The notes beneath the pieces were generated by a model. It was not told the origin of the DNA. It searched no databases and saw only the letters and a list, made by a program, of their open reading frames with translations. A stretch of 64,000 nt of DNA, taken from assembly GCA_963971575.1 (NCBI GenBank), contig OZ020611.1, positions 148,144,419-148,208,418 of the forward strand. The letters run 5' to 3'. A program made the position numbers and the translations under genes. Source of the DNA: Liopterus haemorrhoidalis. Lineage: Eukaryota; Arthropoda; Insecta; Coleoptera; Dytiscidae. Shown in pieces: positions 9,553 through 20,755 of this stretch (position 1 is its first letter; each line of letters begins with the position of its first letter).

Positions 9553-10425
9553 TACTCTTTAAAACATCTATTTGTCCTTGCCTTCATCTAGAAATTAAAA
9601 AAAAAAAAAAAAAATACGTAAGACTTTTATAATATTAATTTTTTATAATTATTTTTTGGATATGATATTTTTTTAATTCATTGTTTCAATTTGTTATTTG
9701 TATTGTACTGTGATTATTTTATCTATTTTTTTGACTTATGTATTTTATAATATTCTTCTTGATTTGTGTAAACATATTTGCCATAGTATTGATGTGAGCT
9801 TTGTTTTATCATGGTTACTACAATTGAAGATCCCCCCGCATGCGAGATTTGCTCTGTGACAAGCAAAAGGCAACAATGCGGCAGAAATTCATCGACAATT
9901 GTGTGTATGGGTAAAACATTATAAGTGATGGAGCAGCGTGAAAATGGTGTAGACATTTTCAGGAAAGACGAACTGATGTCCATGATGAAGGGGGTCAGGG
10001 AAGGAAGTCCGTAGCAACAGACGACATTGGCGAAAAAGTGGACATATGAGTGCTGACGGCTTACAATTCCTGAACTCTCTACGGAAGTCTACGGAGAGCA
10101 ATAAAGAAAAAATGAGTGGTATGTCGTCATCAGGCATTGTCCTTCTTCATGACAATGCACGCCCTCATATCGCAGCACAAACAAATGAATTGCTCAAAAA
10201 TTTCGGATGAGAGTATTCGGCCACCCGCCCTACAGCCCAGATTTGGCACCAAACGATTTCTATTTGTTCACTGGAATGAAAATGTTGGTGGGAAAGAAGC
10301 GCTTCTGCACAAATGAGGAGCTGAAAACCAGTGTGCAAGGTTGGCTAAGAATCGAAGCGGCAACATGTTATGTGGAGGGTATACAAAAATTGGTTTCTGT
10401 ACAGTTGCGCCTAGTTGATGGCGAC

Positions 10426-12755
10426 TAGTGATGGGCGCGTGAATAAAAATTTGTCACGATCACGCACGCTGACGAAGTCAGATTCAAAATTACACGGGCA
10501 TACACGAAACCATGATTTTGAAATTTCACGGTATCACGCACGCGTGTTTCACGTGTTTCGTGACTCACGCGTGAATCGTGACACGCGTGAATTTTTTCAC
10601 GTTAGAGGGCCAACCTTCGCCCGTCCCTAAAATTTGTTAATAAGTAACGAGTGTTATGTAGGTATATAAAAGAATTATATTTATCTTTTTATTTTTTAAA
10701 TAAGTTTTGTAACTAAGAGCTGATTCGCCCTGAGTCACCAAATATATTTAGGGCAGTACCAGCTTTTATAAATTTTAAGACCTGAAATATTAATTCTAAA
10801 AAAAATATTTATATAATTTGTTAAAAGTTTAGGTAACAATAGCTTGATATTTTATTATATAAATATTCGATATTAGATATCAGCAGAATACACCGCCACA
10901 GTGGTAAATGCAATAATAAAAAAAAAAAAACAAGGGAAACTTTATCAATACAATAACATGTTTATTTCACCTCATAAATTTCATTTTAATATACTGGAAT
11001 TATAAAAATAAATTTGAAGTTTTTTTTTGTGATTCTAAACTACGAACCGTAAAATATGGTTCGTAGGCACTAGACCAGCGGTCGGCAACCAAATTTTGAT
11101 ATTATTTACAATTTTCATGTTTATTAAACTGTTTCATTACATTGTGATTCGTATTCGTTTCTCCGACACGGGACCACTGTATATTTTCGCTTTATTAACG
11201 ACGACAGTCAACAAAGCTAAATTCCACTCGTCCTCAGTAAGATCTCATTTTTGGCTCTCCGCAAAAAGTGACTACCCAGTGCTGAATGCAAAGGCCAACA
11301 AAATTTTGATTCCATTTGAAACAATATATTTATGTGAAAATCTGTTAGGGTAATCAAAAACAAGTACCGCTGTCGGCTTGAAATTAGTGATGGGCGAGTG
11401 CCGTGAAATCTCTGTGTTACTTCGTGACACGGCCGTTCACGCCAAAATCGTGAGTGAACGTGATTAATATTTGTCTTTCGATTGTACATGATTTAAAAAT
11501 TGTCGTGACACGGCGTGCGTGCAATCACGGTGTGTCACGGCTCACGAAGTTTAAATTTTAGTAAATAGAAGGAATAAGAAGAAAGAATTGTATATTTTGT
11601 ATCATTATTTATGCTGGGTTTTGTATCTCTTTCTACGACGAAGCAACATGTCTCCGTTGTATGCAGGTGTTGGAATTGTTTTGTTTAATTTTGAGTGGAC
11701 ATGGATAACTAAAAACAATCTCATTCTAACTAGTTTGCGCTTTTTCTCTAACCAGTTGTATTTGGTGGAATCATACGGAACATTAACTAATATTCTTCAT
11801 TTCTTAGAAAATTTTCTTCATAAGTTATCTTTTCTTTTAAGTATTCTTTTCTTAAAATATATTGAGCCCTGCAAATCCGTGGATTTTTCTGCATATGCAG
11901 ATAAATTGTCATTTAAATCGTGAGGCTGCGGATAAAATATCATATCCGCTTATCCGAAATATACGCGTTTTGCCACATTTAAAAACATGAAGCTCATATC
12001 AAATTAAAAAAAAAAAAAACAAAAATATCTTAAATTTCTTGAAATCGTCATATAACTTTCATCTTTTAATAATAGGATGAAATTAAGAATTTAGTTTTAT
12101 TATTAAGAATTCATTTTTTTAAATTTGCTGATCTTTCCTTGTTATATATTGGTCATAAATGTGATAAATTAATTTGTTTAATTATTTCTAAATATCATGT
12201 TCTATTCGCCTTCTGGTGTATATTCATTTTTCCGGTAACGTGGACAGAGGAAAATTAAAGAAATATAATTCTTTTATATTCCTATATAACTCTTCCTATA
12301 TTCCTATATAAGGGAGGGGCGTGGTTTGGCCATCCTAACGTGAAAACATTCACGCGTGACACTATTCACGCGTGAGTCACGATTCACGCGTGAGTCACGA
12401 TTCACGCGTGAGTCACGCGTCACGCATGACACACGTAGCACGCGTGCCCGGGAAGCACGCGTGCGCGACCGTGAAATTTTAAATTTATGGTTTCGTGTGC
12501 GTGCGTGTTATTTTGAATCTGACTTCGATCATCTTCTTGAATCTTGAGCGTGCGTGATCGTGACAAAATTTTATTCACGCGCCCAACTCTACTTGAAATA
12601 CAACCATCATTTTAAATCGTGAGTGGTGATACGCTGTGACTGCACGCACGACGTGCACGACAAATTTTAAATCACGAACAATCACGCATGAAAAAAAAAG
12701 AATCACGTTGACTCACGATTTTACCGTGAACGGCCGTGTCACGAAATGACACAAG
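10426..12755 (+). mobile_element. hAT element (outer), carrying an inverted copy of itself
   Basis: The left end TAGTGATGGGCGCGTG follows atggcgac (10418-10425). On the right, ggggcgac (12756-12763) precedes the resumed mariner frame; the last six bases match. The left terminus is packed with cacgcgtg motifs, and the right terminus with cacggccgtt and cacgacgtgc motifs. The extreme right ~20 bp expected from the inner copy's end are missing. Without the nested copy the element is about 1.1 kb and non-coding. Confidence 0.75.
11385..12591 (-). mobile_element. hAT element (inner), same family, opposite orientation
   Basis: A perfect 8-bp duplication cttgaaat flanks it (11377-11384 and 12592-12599). 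Its left end (TAGTGATGGGCGAGTG, then cacggccgttcacg) matches the right end of the outer element. Its right end (CACGCGCCCAACTCTA) matches the outer left end. Interior sequence such as the stretch around aaaagaattatattt and ggccaa also matches the outer copy in reverse. It is a non-autonomous 1.2-kb hAT inserted head-to-tail reversed into a sibling. Confidence 0.85.
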
Positions 12756-12867
12756 GGGGCGACTACGTTGAAAAATAATTTAGTATGAGTAACTCTTGTG
12801 TATATTAAAACTTTTCTTATTACCCTTATTTGTTTTTGTTAAAACGACGGAACTTGAAAAAAATAGC

Positions 12868-13002
12868 CCTCGTGTATAGGCCAAAAAGTTGTACAAGCAT
12901 GCCAATTTTCAACTTTCTAGGTCCAGCCATTTGGTCACAATTTCACATGACACATGAGTGACGGCTTTTTGGTCATACCTACAAAACCTCGAAAAAGTTA
13001 AC
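12868..13002 (-). repeat. Fragment of dispersed repeat family 2
   Basis: It carries the ccaaaaagttgtacaagcat and tggtcatacctacaaaacc landmarks found at the right ends of the copies at 17719-18650 and 38399-42895. The CAGA array has decayed here to acatgacacatgagtga. Truncated at its left. Confidence 0.7.
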
Positions 13003-13367
13003 AATTTAATAAAACCTTTGTATGTCCTCTACTGGGAAGCCGTTGCTCTTTCTTAATTGATTTGAACTGTTTTACAATTAAGGTAAAGAATAGATATAAA
13101 AATATTCTATATTTTTTTGACCACAAAAAAATTAGTCTAATATATGTAATAATGTTTTATCGACGTAAATGAATAAGAAACTGGATGTTACTAAAAAACT
13201 TCCCTACGTTGATTTACGTTAGCGGTTACTTGCAGGAAATAGAAAATTGATTATATTATTTAATATTAGTTATCCTTTTTGTGCATAAATATAATTTAAC
13301 ATGAATTTTTTTTCTACTTATAATATTAGCAACTTACAGGGCTATTCAGATACTGAATATTAAACAC
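13003..13367. other. AT-rich spacer
   Basis: Nothing recognisable. It ends with ttaaacac, the left target duplication of the following MITE. Confidence 0.5.
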
Positions 13368-13547
13368 AGTCTATTCCAAACGATTAGGCGGAACTAACCG
13401 GAATTTTCATTTTTGTAAGTTGTCATTAGCTATTTGTTTATATATTGAAGTTGGCTTTTCCTGAACGAAATGATCAAAAGCTTCAATCAATCGGTAAAAG
13501 AAACTAGAATTAAAAATCTAGTTCCGCCTAAATCAAAGAAACAGACT
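13368..13547. mobile_element. MITE, 180 bp, 8-bp duplication
   Basis: Imperfect inverted ends of about 30 bp (agtctattcc...taggcggaacta and tagttccgccta...gaaacagact) lie between direct copies of ttaaacac (13360-13367 and 13548-13555). The 8-bp duplication suggests hAT, although the terminal bases are not the usual CAG. Confidence 0.7.
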
Positions 13548-13966
13548 TTAAACACTGTTTAAATAAAGACAGCTGAAAATTGTGCGAGTTAGTAGTAAAA
13601 TAATTGAACTTAACTGTCATTTTGAAATTCATAGCAATAGTTTCAGAGCGTAATAGAGTTTTAAATATATTTTGTGATTGATTTTCCTTGAACTTTTTTA
13701 AATAATATAGATAATCGAAAGCAAAATTAAAAGAGAACGTTTAGATAAATGGAAAAAGATCGTCTTCTACTACTAAAACTAGTGCACCCGTTGCCAACTG
13801 TGTTGGCAAACACATCATTACCTTAATGTGGAACTTGCTCCATGCTTCTGACTTCTTTCTCTAGCCATATGGCTTACTTCATCCAATTCAAATTGAATCT
13901 CTTCGCCCATAATTAAAAACTGGACAAATTATAAGTATTATTTCGAATTATTTATATCATTAGCCA
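13548..13966. other. AT-rich spacer
   Basis: No gene or repeat end recognised in this 0.4-kb stretch. Confidence 0.4.
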
Positions 13967-15525
13967 CAAGGGTGGTGCGAGAGGTGCCGCCGCACCAGGC
14001 GCCGGACTAATAAGGGCGCCAAATTGCCAAATTTAATTTTTTTTTTAAATATATATTAAAAAACTATAATCAACACAAAATTGATTTCATAAAAGATTTT
14101 TTTTTTTTTTAGAAACTGGTTAGTTAAGTAAAGTAAATTCAAACTATATTATTTGGAATAGTACATAAAAGTTGTGCATTGGATGAAAAGGCAGAGGACG
14201 AAACGCACCTAGCAACATCCAAAGATATTTTGATAAAGAGTGTTACATGGTAATTGATACTATATTATCTCAAATCAATTGGAGATACGAATCATTTCGA
14301 GACGTTTGTTCTGATTTTACTTTCTTGACAGGATATTCTCTTGCAATAATATCTAAAGAAGAATTTTTAAAAAATGCTACAAATTTTGCTGCCAAAGATT
14401 TAGATCCAATCGAATTTTCATTTGAAATCTAAAGTTTCAAATAACAGGCAAGATCATTAATTGATGACTGTACAACTGCGACTCCAATGCAATTATTAGA
14501 AGTGATCCACACTTACGATTTAAAAGATGTGTACCCTAATATTGGTATTGCGCTGCGCATATTTTTAACGCTCCCTGTAACTGTTGCTTCGAATGAACGC
14601 AGTTTTAGTAAATTAAAGTTAATAAAAAATTATTTGCGTTCTACAATGGGCCAAGATAGATTGTCAAATTTAGCTTTAATATCAATAGAAAATACTATAG
14701 CGCACTCATTAAATTATGAAGACTTAACTAACGAATTCTCACAGTTTAAAGCCAGAAAAGTTCAATTAATTTAATTTTCCATTTCGTTAAAGTGATTATA
14801 TAATATATTATTAAAATACTAAAATATTTATTATTTGTTGTTTAAATATCCCATTTTTTTTTTTTTTTTTTTTGTCATTAAATCTATATTTTCTTATTTA
14901 ATATGGTTTTCAGTTATGTAATATAATATTTCTTTAGCCCTTTTATGTTTCATTTTAGGTGTTTTTCATTTTGTGTTTCATTGACCTAGAGTTTATATTT
15001 TGTCCCTTTTTATATTAGTTGTTTATCATGATTTTTGAGTTTATTAACATAATTTGTTAATATAATCGTTAATATTGCAATTTCAACCAAACCAAAGAAA
15101 AACGTTAAAACTAAACCAAAAAATAATACCAACGAATGTTTTTTATAAATTCATTGTTAAAAAATTACTTTATAATATATATTTTTGTATTTTGCTTTCC
15201 TGGTAATAAGATAGTTCCTTTATTAGGAGTAAGTGTTCCTTTACTGGTGATTTTGTGATTTTTATGAATTAAGGTATGTTTTTTATTTCCACTTGCATCA
15301 AAATAAAACAATAAGATTTTAAGGATTCTCGATAAAATATGGAAAGTAAATATCTTAAATAACATTTTGGTGAAGAAAACAACGTAAGAAAATGTCTTAA
15401 ACGTTCCCTTACTGATGCAATCAGCCTAGCACGAAATTTTAAAAATTGCGTATGTAATTAGATGGTGTGTGGGGGCACCAAATACTTTTACGCACCAGGC
15501 GCCAATTTATGTTGTTGCGGCACTG
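13967..15525 (+). mobile_element. Old hAT element carrying a transposase C-terminal fossil
   Basis: gcaccaggcgcc motifs occur in inverted orientation at the two ends. The left begins caagggtggtgcg and the right ends tgcggcactg. The candidate flanking octamers (attagcca and tttattca) agree at only five positions, so the ends are approximate. The classification rests on the encoded hAT dimerisation region at 14487-14774. Poly-T tracts and AT-rich sequence fill the rest. Confidence 0.6.
14247..14774 (+). pseudogene. hAT transposase C-terminal half, broken
   Basis: Two frames remain. 14247-14432 (61 codons) has I-N-W-R-Y-E-S-F near its start, as in the region before the dimerisation domain. 14487-14774 (95 codons) contains YPNIGIALRIFLTLPVTVAS, then NERSFSKLKLIK, R-S-T-M-G-Q-D-R-L and LALISIE, a textbook hAT dimerisation (hATC) domain. 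They are separated by a stop and a frame change. The zinc finger and RNase H-like catalytic core are not found, so this is a dead remnant. The sequence resembles the ZMYM1-like branch of hAT proteins. Confidence 0.9.
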
Positions 15526-15605
15526 TTTATTCATAAACTTTTTAAGATGGGATAACGATTCATTTTTACTCAGTGCATTATATTTATATTGTTAAAACTA
15601 AAAAT

Positions 15606-16680
15606 GATTTGAGACGTTAATTTATGCCTATGAAACCCTAAACATTTCTGTATGTAAGTATATTCGTAGATTCTTAGAGAATAAATCTGCAAAATATTGT
15701 TCATATCGGTCAAATGATATAGCAGTGTCTTGAGTTTCTTGTTTATGCCTACGAAACCCTAGATATTTCTATAAGTTATTTTATCTAATTCCTTAGAGAA
15801 TAAATTTGCAAAATATTGTTCATATCAGTCAAAGGATATAGGAGTATCTAGACTTTCCTGTTTATGACTATGAAACCCTACACATTTCTATATGTAATTA
15901 TATTCGAAGATTCTTAGAGAATAAATCTGCAAAATATTGTTCATATCGTTCAAAAGATATAGGAGTATCTAGATATAGGAGTATCTTGTTTATGCCTACG
16001 AAACCCTTGATATTTATGTATGTAATTATATTCGTAGATTGTTAGAGAATAAATCAGCAAAATATTTTCCATATCGGTCAAAGGATATAGGATTGTTTAG
16101 AGTTTCTTGTTAATGCCTACGAAACCCTAGACATATCTGTACGTAATTATTTTTGTAGATACTTGAATTATAAATCTGCAAAATACTGTTTATATCGGTC
16201 AAAGGATATATGAGTGTCTTAGGGTTTCTTGTTTATGCCTACGAAACCCTAGACATTTCTATATGTAATTATATTTGTAGCTTCTTAGAGAATAAATCTG
16301 CAAAATATTGTTCATATCGGTCAAAGAATATAAGAGTGTTTATAGTTTCTTGTTTATGCCTACGAAACCCTACACATATGTATAAGTTATTTTATCCGCA
16401 GGTTCTTAGAGAATAAGTCTGCAAAATATTGTTCATATCGATATTGGAGTGGCTAAAGTTTCTTGTTTATGCCTACGAAACTGTAGACATTTCTATATGT
16501 AATTATATTCGTAGATTCTTAGCAAATATATCCGCAAAATATTATTCATATCGGTCAAATTATAGGAGTGTTTATAGTTTCTTATATATGCCTACGAAAT
16601 CCTACACATATGTATAAGTTATTTTATCCGCAGGTTCTTAGAGAATAAGAAAAATATTGTTCATATCGGTCAAGAAATAT
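15606..16680. repeat. Tandem array, about nine ~120-bp units
   Basis: The phrase tatgcctacgaaaccctaga recurs at about 15626, 15749, 15867, 15993, 16116, 16238, 16355, 16474 and 16592, giving periods of 117-126 bp. Each unit also carries ttcttagagaataaatctgc and aaatattgttcatatcggtc. Units differ by scattered substitutions and small indels. Unit four has a partial internal duplication of aggagtatct. Short open frames across it are by-products of the repeat. Confidence 0.9.
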
Positions 16681-17499
16681 GTGTTTATATATAATTTTAC
16701 ATGTCTTTAAAATTGTTAATAAAATTTTAGTTTCATCTGAACATGTGAAAATATAAATAAAATAAATCATAAAAAACAGAAAGAAAGAAAAAGATGCTTA
16801 CATTAATTAATATTAAATACTCCGTGATTCTAGTCTTCGAAAAACAAACCGAGGTTAGGCGTTAGGCGATCCGTTCCAAGGTTACACGATCCGTTTCGGA
16901 CAGAACTGTGGAACTGGCTTATTATATTATATGGTATTATTATTAGTATATTTTTTTTTGTTCTTTTTGTTAGGGTAATTTTGATATAAAGCTATAGAAA
17001 ATTGCTAAATAATTTTTGCCACCCGGGGTGGAAATCCCTCCCAGGTATCCCCTTAGATTCAACACTGATTTGGAAGTGTTACATAAGGAACTGTCCAAAC
17101 GGTATGAAGATAATGTCTGCATTACTGCATCCAGTGTTGAGAAAAAAGGCTTTTGTCGCAATTAAATTTTATTATAATATTCAAAGTGCTGGGTTTTGCC
17201 CTTTTTCCCGGCGTAACTAATTGTGTGTGGCAACATAGTATTAAACACTATTGTTAAAAAATAATAAAATATTTATACTTGAATACATAGAAATACAATT
17301 AGGCATATGTATAACCACTATGTAATTTTATTTTTTTTAAATTTGTACTTTAATTGCCTGGCAATAAAATATTTTATATATATATTATATATTATAATAT
17401 TGCGACTGACATGGAATTTTTCAAGCTACAAACACATTTTTAGTTTTACATGAATAACTCATATACATGAGGTAACAAGATAGAGGGAATAAGATTTAT
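16681..17499. other. AT-rich spacer
   Basis: No gene is recognisable. A GC-richer segment near 17020-17060 and a tatata run near 17380 are the only visible texture. Confidence 0.4.
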
Positions 17500-17718
17500 C
17501 ATGGATGCAGGGCCGCCGAGAAGTCTTCTGGGGCCCCGGGGAGAAACTTTCTTTGCGGACCCCGGGTAATGATCAATTGTTTACCCGGGCAATGATCAAT
17601 TCTATAACCGGGGCTGTCAAGAACGCGTAAACTAATTCTTTCAGACTGGACCATATATAAATGAAGCGGGAATTTTTATTACAATACAGTTGAAAATACA
17701 ACTGATGACCTAAAAAAA

Positions 17719-18650
17719 TTGATGTGAAGTGTGAATTTTCACACATTTCAGGGTTTTGCAGGTATTTAATAACTGAATGATGATTATTTGGGATGCCAAA
17801 ACAAATTTTATGTCACAATATTTTTTTATGAATTTTAATTCGAATGCCTAATACCATTATTTAAGTTTCTAAATATGTGCAGTATTTTTTTTACATAGCA
17901 AGGTTCATTAAGATTTTGAAAATTGCGCCTATAGCTATTTAATGCTATTGGTTGCTTAAATCATTAGCCCCGCCCTCTGATTTCGTATACATCAAACAGA
18001 ATTAAATTATAATTTCAACACTTCCCACTGGTTATTAAATTTACGCTTCTAAAAATTAAATGCAACATTTACCAAAATATAACTAGAATTTTGACAAAAT
18101 AATTTAAACAAAAGTAAACTGCAAAAAAAAAAACAAAAAAATTAAATTGAGAGGATTCGAACTCTAGTTTGCAAGTTACCTGTTTGACAAAAACCAATGA
18201 TTTAACGCACATCGCTATGAGCGCTGACGTATTAACTTACATAGCGAATTAGATATTTAACATATTTTGGATAAAAACACAAAAAATGCATTATTTTCCG
18301 AAAACATAATCTGATCAAAAATTCCTGTTGTACTATTCCGGTTCACACCAATATACATTACTTAGAATTTTTTCAGATTTTTAGATTAAACCATCTGGGC
18401 TCAGAATTTTAAAAAAATATTTTTTTTTTCGATGAGCACATATTTGTTTATATTTTTGGGTGATATGTTTTTTAGATGTTTTAGTATTTTTCCTATGTGC
18501 GGGTCAAAAAGTTGTACAGGCATGCCAAATTTCAACTCTCTAGGTTTAGCCGTTTTTACCGAACAGACAGACAGACAGACAGACATACAGACAGACAGAC
18601 AGACGACAAAATGACGGTATAAGGGTTTTTTGGTCATACCTACAAAACCC
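17719..18650 (-). mobile_element. Dispersed repeat family 2, copy 1 (Helentron-associated/DINE-1-like)
   Basis: The left end has a hairpin (gtgtgaa-tt-ttcacac). The inverted-repeat motif agggttttgcaggtat follows, and its complement atacctacaaaaccct closes the right end next to an A-run. A CAGA array lies about 50 bp from the right end. The paralogue at 38399-42895 shares both ends. Both copies are bounded by taaaaa on the right and an A-run on the left. This asymmetric-TIR, hairpin and microsatellite layout is typical of Helentron-associated elements. A tRNA-like block lies in the middle. No protein is encoded. Confidence 0.65.
18149..18226 (-). other. tRNA-like block with B-box inside family 2 repeat
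   Basis: On the minus strand a gagttcgaatcctc segment (18151-18164) matches the Pol III B-box consensus GGTTCGANTCC with few changes. Upstream sequence gcgctcatagcgatgtgcgtt is a degraded A-box/D-arm. The same position in the second copy (38965-39042) keeps a better A-box. It is not a functional tRNA: no full cloverleaf is evident. Confidence 0.45.
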
Positions 18651-18775
18651 TAAAAAGGTCTTCACACAAAAAACAAGTGACAAATGATGAGCACAAAAAA
18701 CAAAGGTCCTCACTTCCAAAATACAAGTGATGAGCAAAAAAAGTCCTCACTTCCAAAATACAAGTGAGTGACAAA
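18651..18775. repeat. Minisatellite, ~40-bp unit (2.5-3 copies)
   Basis: Units contain ggtcctcacttccaaaatac followed by aagtgatgagcaaaaaa. A related array occurs at 62745-62885, showing that the unit belongs to a dispersed family rather than arising only here. Confidence 0.75.
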
Positions 18776-19658
18776 CACGCGCCCCTGGCACTTTCCCCGA
18801 TGCGAGGCCGTTCCTAGGACTCTGCCCAGTACTCCGGGACCCCAAAGACCCGGGGACCCCGGGAATTTTCCCCGACTACCCCTCCTCTTTGTCGGGCCTG
18901 CACGGATGTGATAAAATACTGAAACACTGCCATACAAGTTGTTAAAATGAATAGTAGGATAAATGGTAAAAAAATAATATAGTTCATTTACATTTTACTA
19001 TAGGGAAAAGGTCAACAATTTATAAAAATCAAAAAAATGGTATTTAAATTATGAGAATAATTTGTGCCACAACTTTTATTCCATTGCGCAAAAATTACAT
19101 CATCAGATTGTTTATCGTCTTAACCCTCTAGTGCCCCCATTTATTACAATAAATTACACTAGGCTAATGGAGGGTCAGTAATGCTAAATTTGTATTCAAA
19201 TTGTAACTTATTACCTGTAGACCCAGTGGCGGCTGAGACAGGGAGGCGCTGGGACAGTGACCTCCTAAAAATTTTTAGTAAAAAAGCTAAATTTAATACT
19301 TTATTTATACTTCTTTAAAATTGCATTAAAGTAGCTAGATATATCTGCATATTTTTATTTTTATTATTTCTTATTCTAAGATTTTTCATATAAATGTTAG
19401 ATTTAAAAAATTTAAATCAAGACAACAACGCTCTTCCGAGCGTTTTTGGACACACCACGGAGTGTCCCAAGATACAGCGTTGCCACATGCAATATCTAAT
19501 GTTCTTATCTACATATGAAGCAAAAATTTACTAGGAACGGCAACAGCGGCGACAGTTAGTGTTGTATGTATTAGTGAATTACGGCCGGTGTCCCGTAGCT
19601 TAGTTCGGTCGTTGTGATTTGTGACAAGTACTTAAACGTGAAAATGAATCGAATGAAG

Positions 19659-19707
19659 CACGTTAGTTTTATTAAAATATACTGTATATTTTAATAAAAC
19701 TAACGTG
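19659..19707. repeat. Perfect palindrome, 23-bp arms with 3-nt spacer
   Basis: The left arm begins cacgttagttttattaa and the right arm is its exact reverse complement, separated by ctg. It could form a stable hairpin in RNA or a cruciform in DNA. It lies inside the hAT, just left of the family 1 repeat. Confidence 0.9.
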
Positions 19708-19740
19708 TTTAACTATGAAACAAAATTATTAATAAAAAAT

Positions 19741-20373
19741 CAGCTGTGGCCACCACTGGACCGACTGCCATTATAAAGTACTTGTATAAAATATATTCTA
19801 GCAGCAGAGTAGAAATATCTTGGCCTAATATTTTCTAACAGAGATATTATTTATCATGACCATCGAAACGTTACATATAAGTATGAAAATTTGAGACTTA
19901 GAAAAATTTTACAAAAATTTACGACAAATTTTTCGAAATTTTTTTTTCATCATAAAACATCTCAAATAAAAGTTATTAGTTATTGCATTTATAGCAACTT
20001 TTGTTAATAAATTTTTTCGAAATATTTTTCTGTTGCTAAATATTCGCAAAAATCTTAAAATCGACATGAGTAAACTCCCATTTTTAGTCAACCGATTTTT
20101 ACCAAAAGTTGATCAACTCGCGCATCATTGATGGCAGAAGTTTAAATATGAAGTTTCATAAAAATCCTTTTATCCGAATTTGCTCTACACGTGTACACAG
20201 ACAGACAGGCGGACGGACGGACAGACGGACAGACAGATGGACAGACGGACGGACATCATGCTAAAAATAGTCAAAACGTTATGTAGGGACCTCAAATCGT
20301 GAAGATCCATCGAAATCTCGAAATCGGTATGATCACAATACCTCCCTTATATATGTTGGCGGTCGGTAAAAAT
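19741..20373 (-). mobile_element. Dispersed repeat family 1, copy 2
   Basis: Same ends and order as 571-1305: cagctgtggccaccac at the left, accgactgcca near it, a shorter tetranucleotide array at 20198-20258, and ggcggtcggtaaaaat at the right. It lies inside a hAT element from a different family than the one hosting copy 1. Both copies are bordered by taaaaat-like runs on each side, indicating preference for A/T runs. Confidence 0.65.
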
Positions 20374-20488
20374 ATGGGTCCTCATCGGCCAAAATAGAAT
20401 ATTTCCCAACAGGATAAAAATGGAAATAGAACATTTAATAGAAAGTTTAGTGAAAAACAATATTTAAATACAAGTTGGATGTGTCGAT

Positions 20489-20755
20489 GTGATAAATAAA
20501 ATGTTTTTTTTTTTTTTTTTTTGTTTCCTGTGTTTGATTTGCTCATCAGACGCATATGAAATAAAGACAGTAAATAGTGTTAAAGATATTAAACATTTCA
20601 AAAATAAAGTTCTTACACATAATGTGTCTCATAAACATATGCATTATTCGGTCAAATTTGCCATGCTGGGATCGGTAAATATACGATTTCAACTTGATAC
20701 TGCATATAAACGTTCAATTAAAGAACATAACGAAAAGGTTAAATCTAATATTTAA
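20489..20755 (+). CDS. Unrecognised 88-aa frame inside hAT
   Basis: The frame starts in a poly-T tract, which produces an F-rich, signal-peptide-like N-terminus by composition alone. The rest (K-D-I-K-H-F-K-N-K-V, H-M-H-Y-S-V-K-F) is basic and hydrophilic. I do not recognise a family. It may be a decayed internal piece of a hAT transposase or a chance frame. The position immediately right of the family 1 repeat gives no further clue. Confidence 0.2.
   Translation: MINKMFFFFFFCFLCLICSSDAYEIKTVNSVKDIKHFKNKVLTHNVSHKHMHYSVKFAMLGSVNIRFQLDTAYKRSIKEHNEKVKSNI

Larger units (their letters stand above)
9833..12775 (+). pseudogene. Mariner transposase pseudogene split by a hAT insertion
   Basis: At the 5' side (about 9860-10030) scrambled frames retain a mariner helix-turn-helix region (NAAEIHRQLC; D-V-H-D-E-G-G-Q-G-R). 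It is joined directly to a segment ending GIVLLHDNARPHIAAQ, so the middle of the protein is deleted. After a frameshift, PPYSPDLAPNDFYLF follows and then a C-terminus reading LRLVDGD up to 10425. The next codons, Y-V-E-K-stop, are found at 12764-12775, beyond a 2.3-kb insertion. The usual mariner C-terminus DYVEK is therefore restored by removing the hAT. Dead by deletion, frameshift and insertion. Confidence 0.85.
17508..18900. mobile_element. hAT element with GC-rich ends, split by family 2 repeat
   Basis: The left end CAGGGCCGCCGAGAAG and the right end gtcgggcctg are imperfect inverted repeats, each followed inward by cccggg-rich sequence. Flanks are catggatg (17500-17507) and cacggatg (18901-18908), 7 of 8 identical. 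Removing the nested repeat (17719-18650) leaves about 460 bp including a minisatellite. A paralogous empty site of the nested insertion is visible near 21460-21490. Confidence 0.8.

Noticed and set aside
16210..16617. Two related ~65-codon frames with repeated peptide text
   Set aside because: They come from the ~120-bp tandem array; the shared text reflects the repeat, not a protein family.
19130..19190. TTAA followed by ccctctagtgcccc, suggestive of a piggyBac-type end
   Set aside because: No matching right end with TTAA was found; a similar cactagaggg motif at 23753 lacks TTAA. Insufficient.
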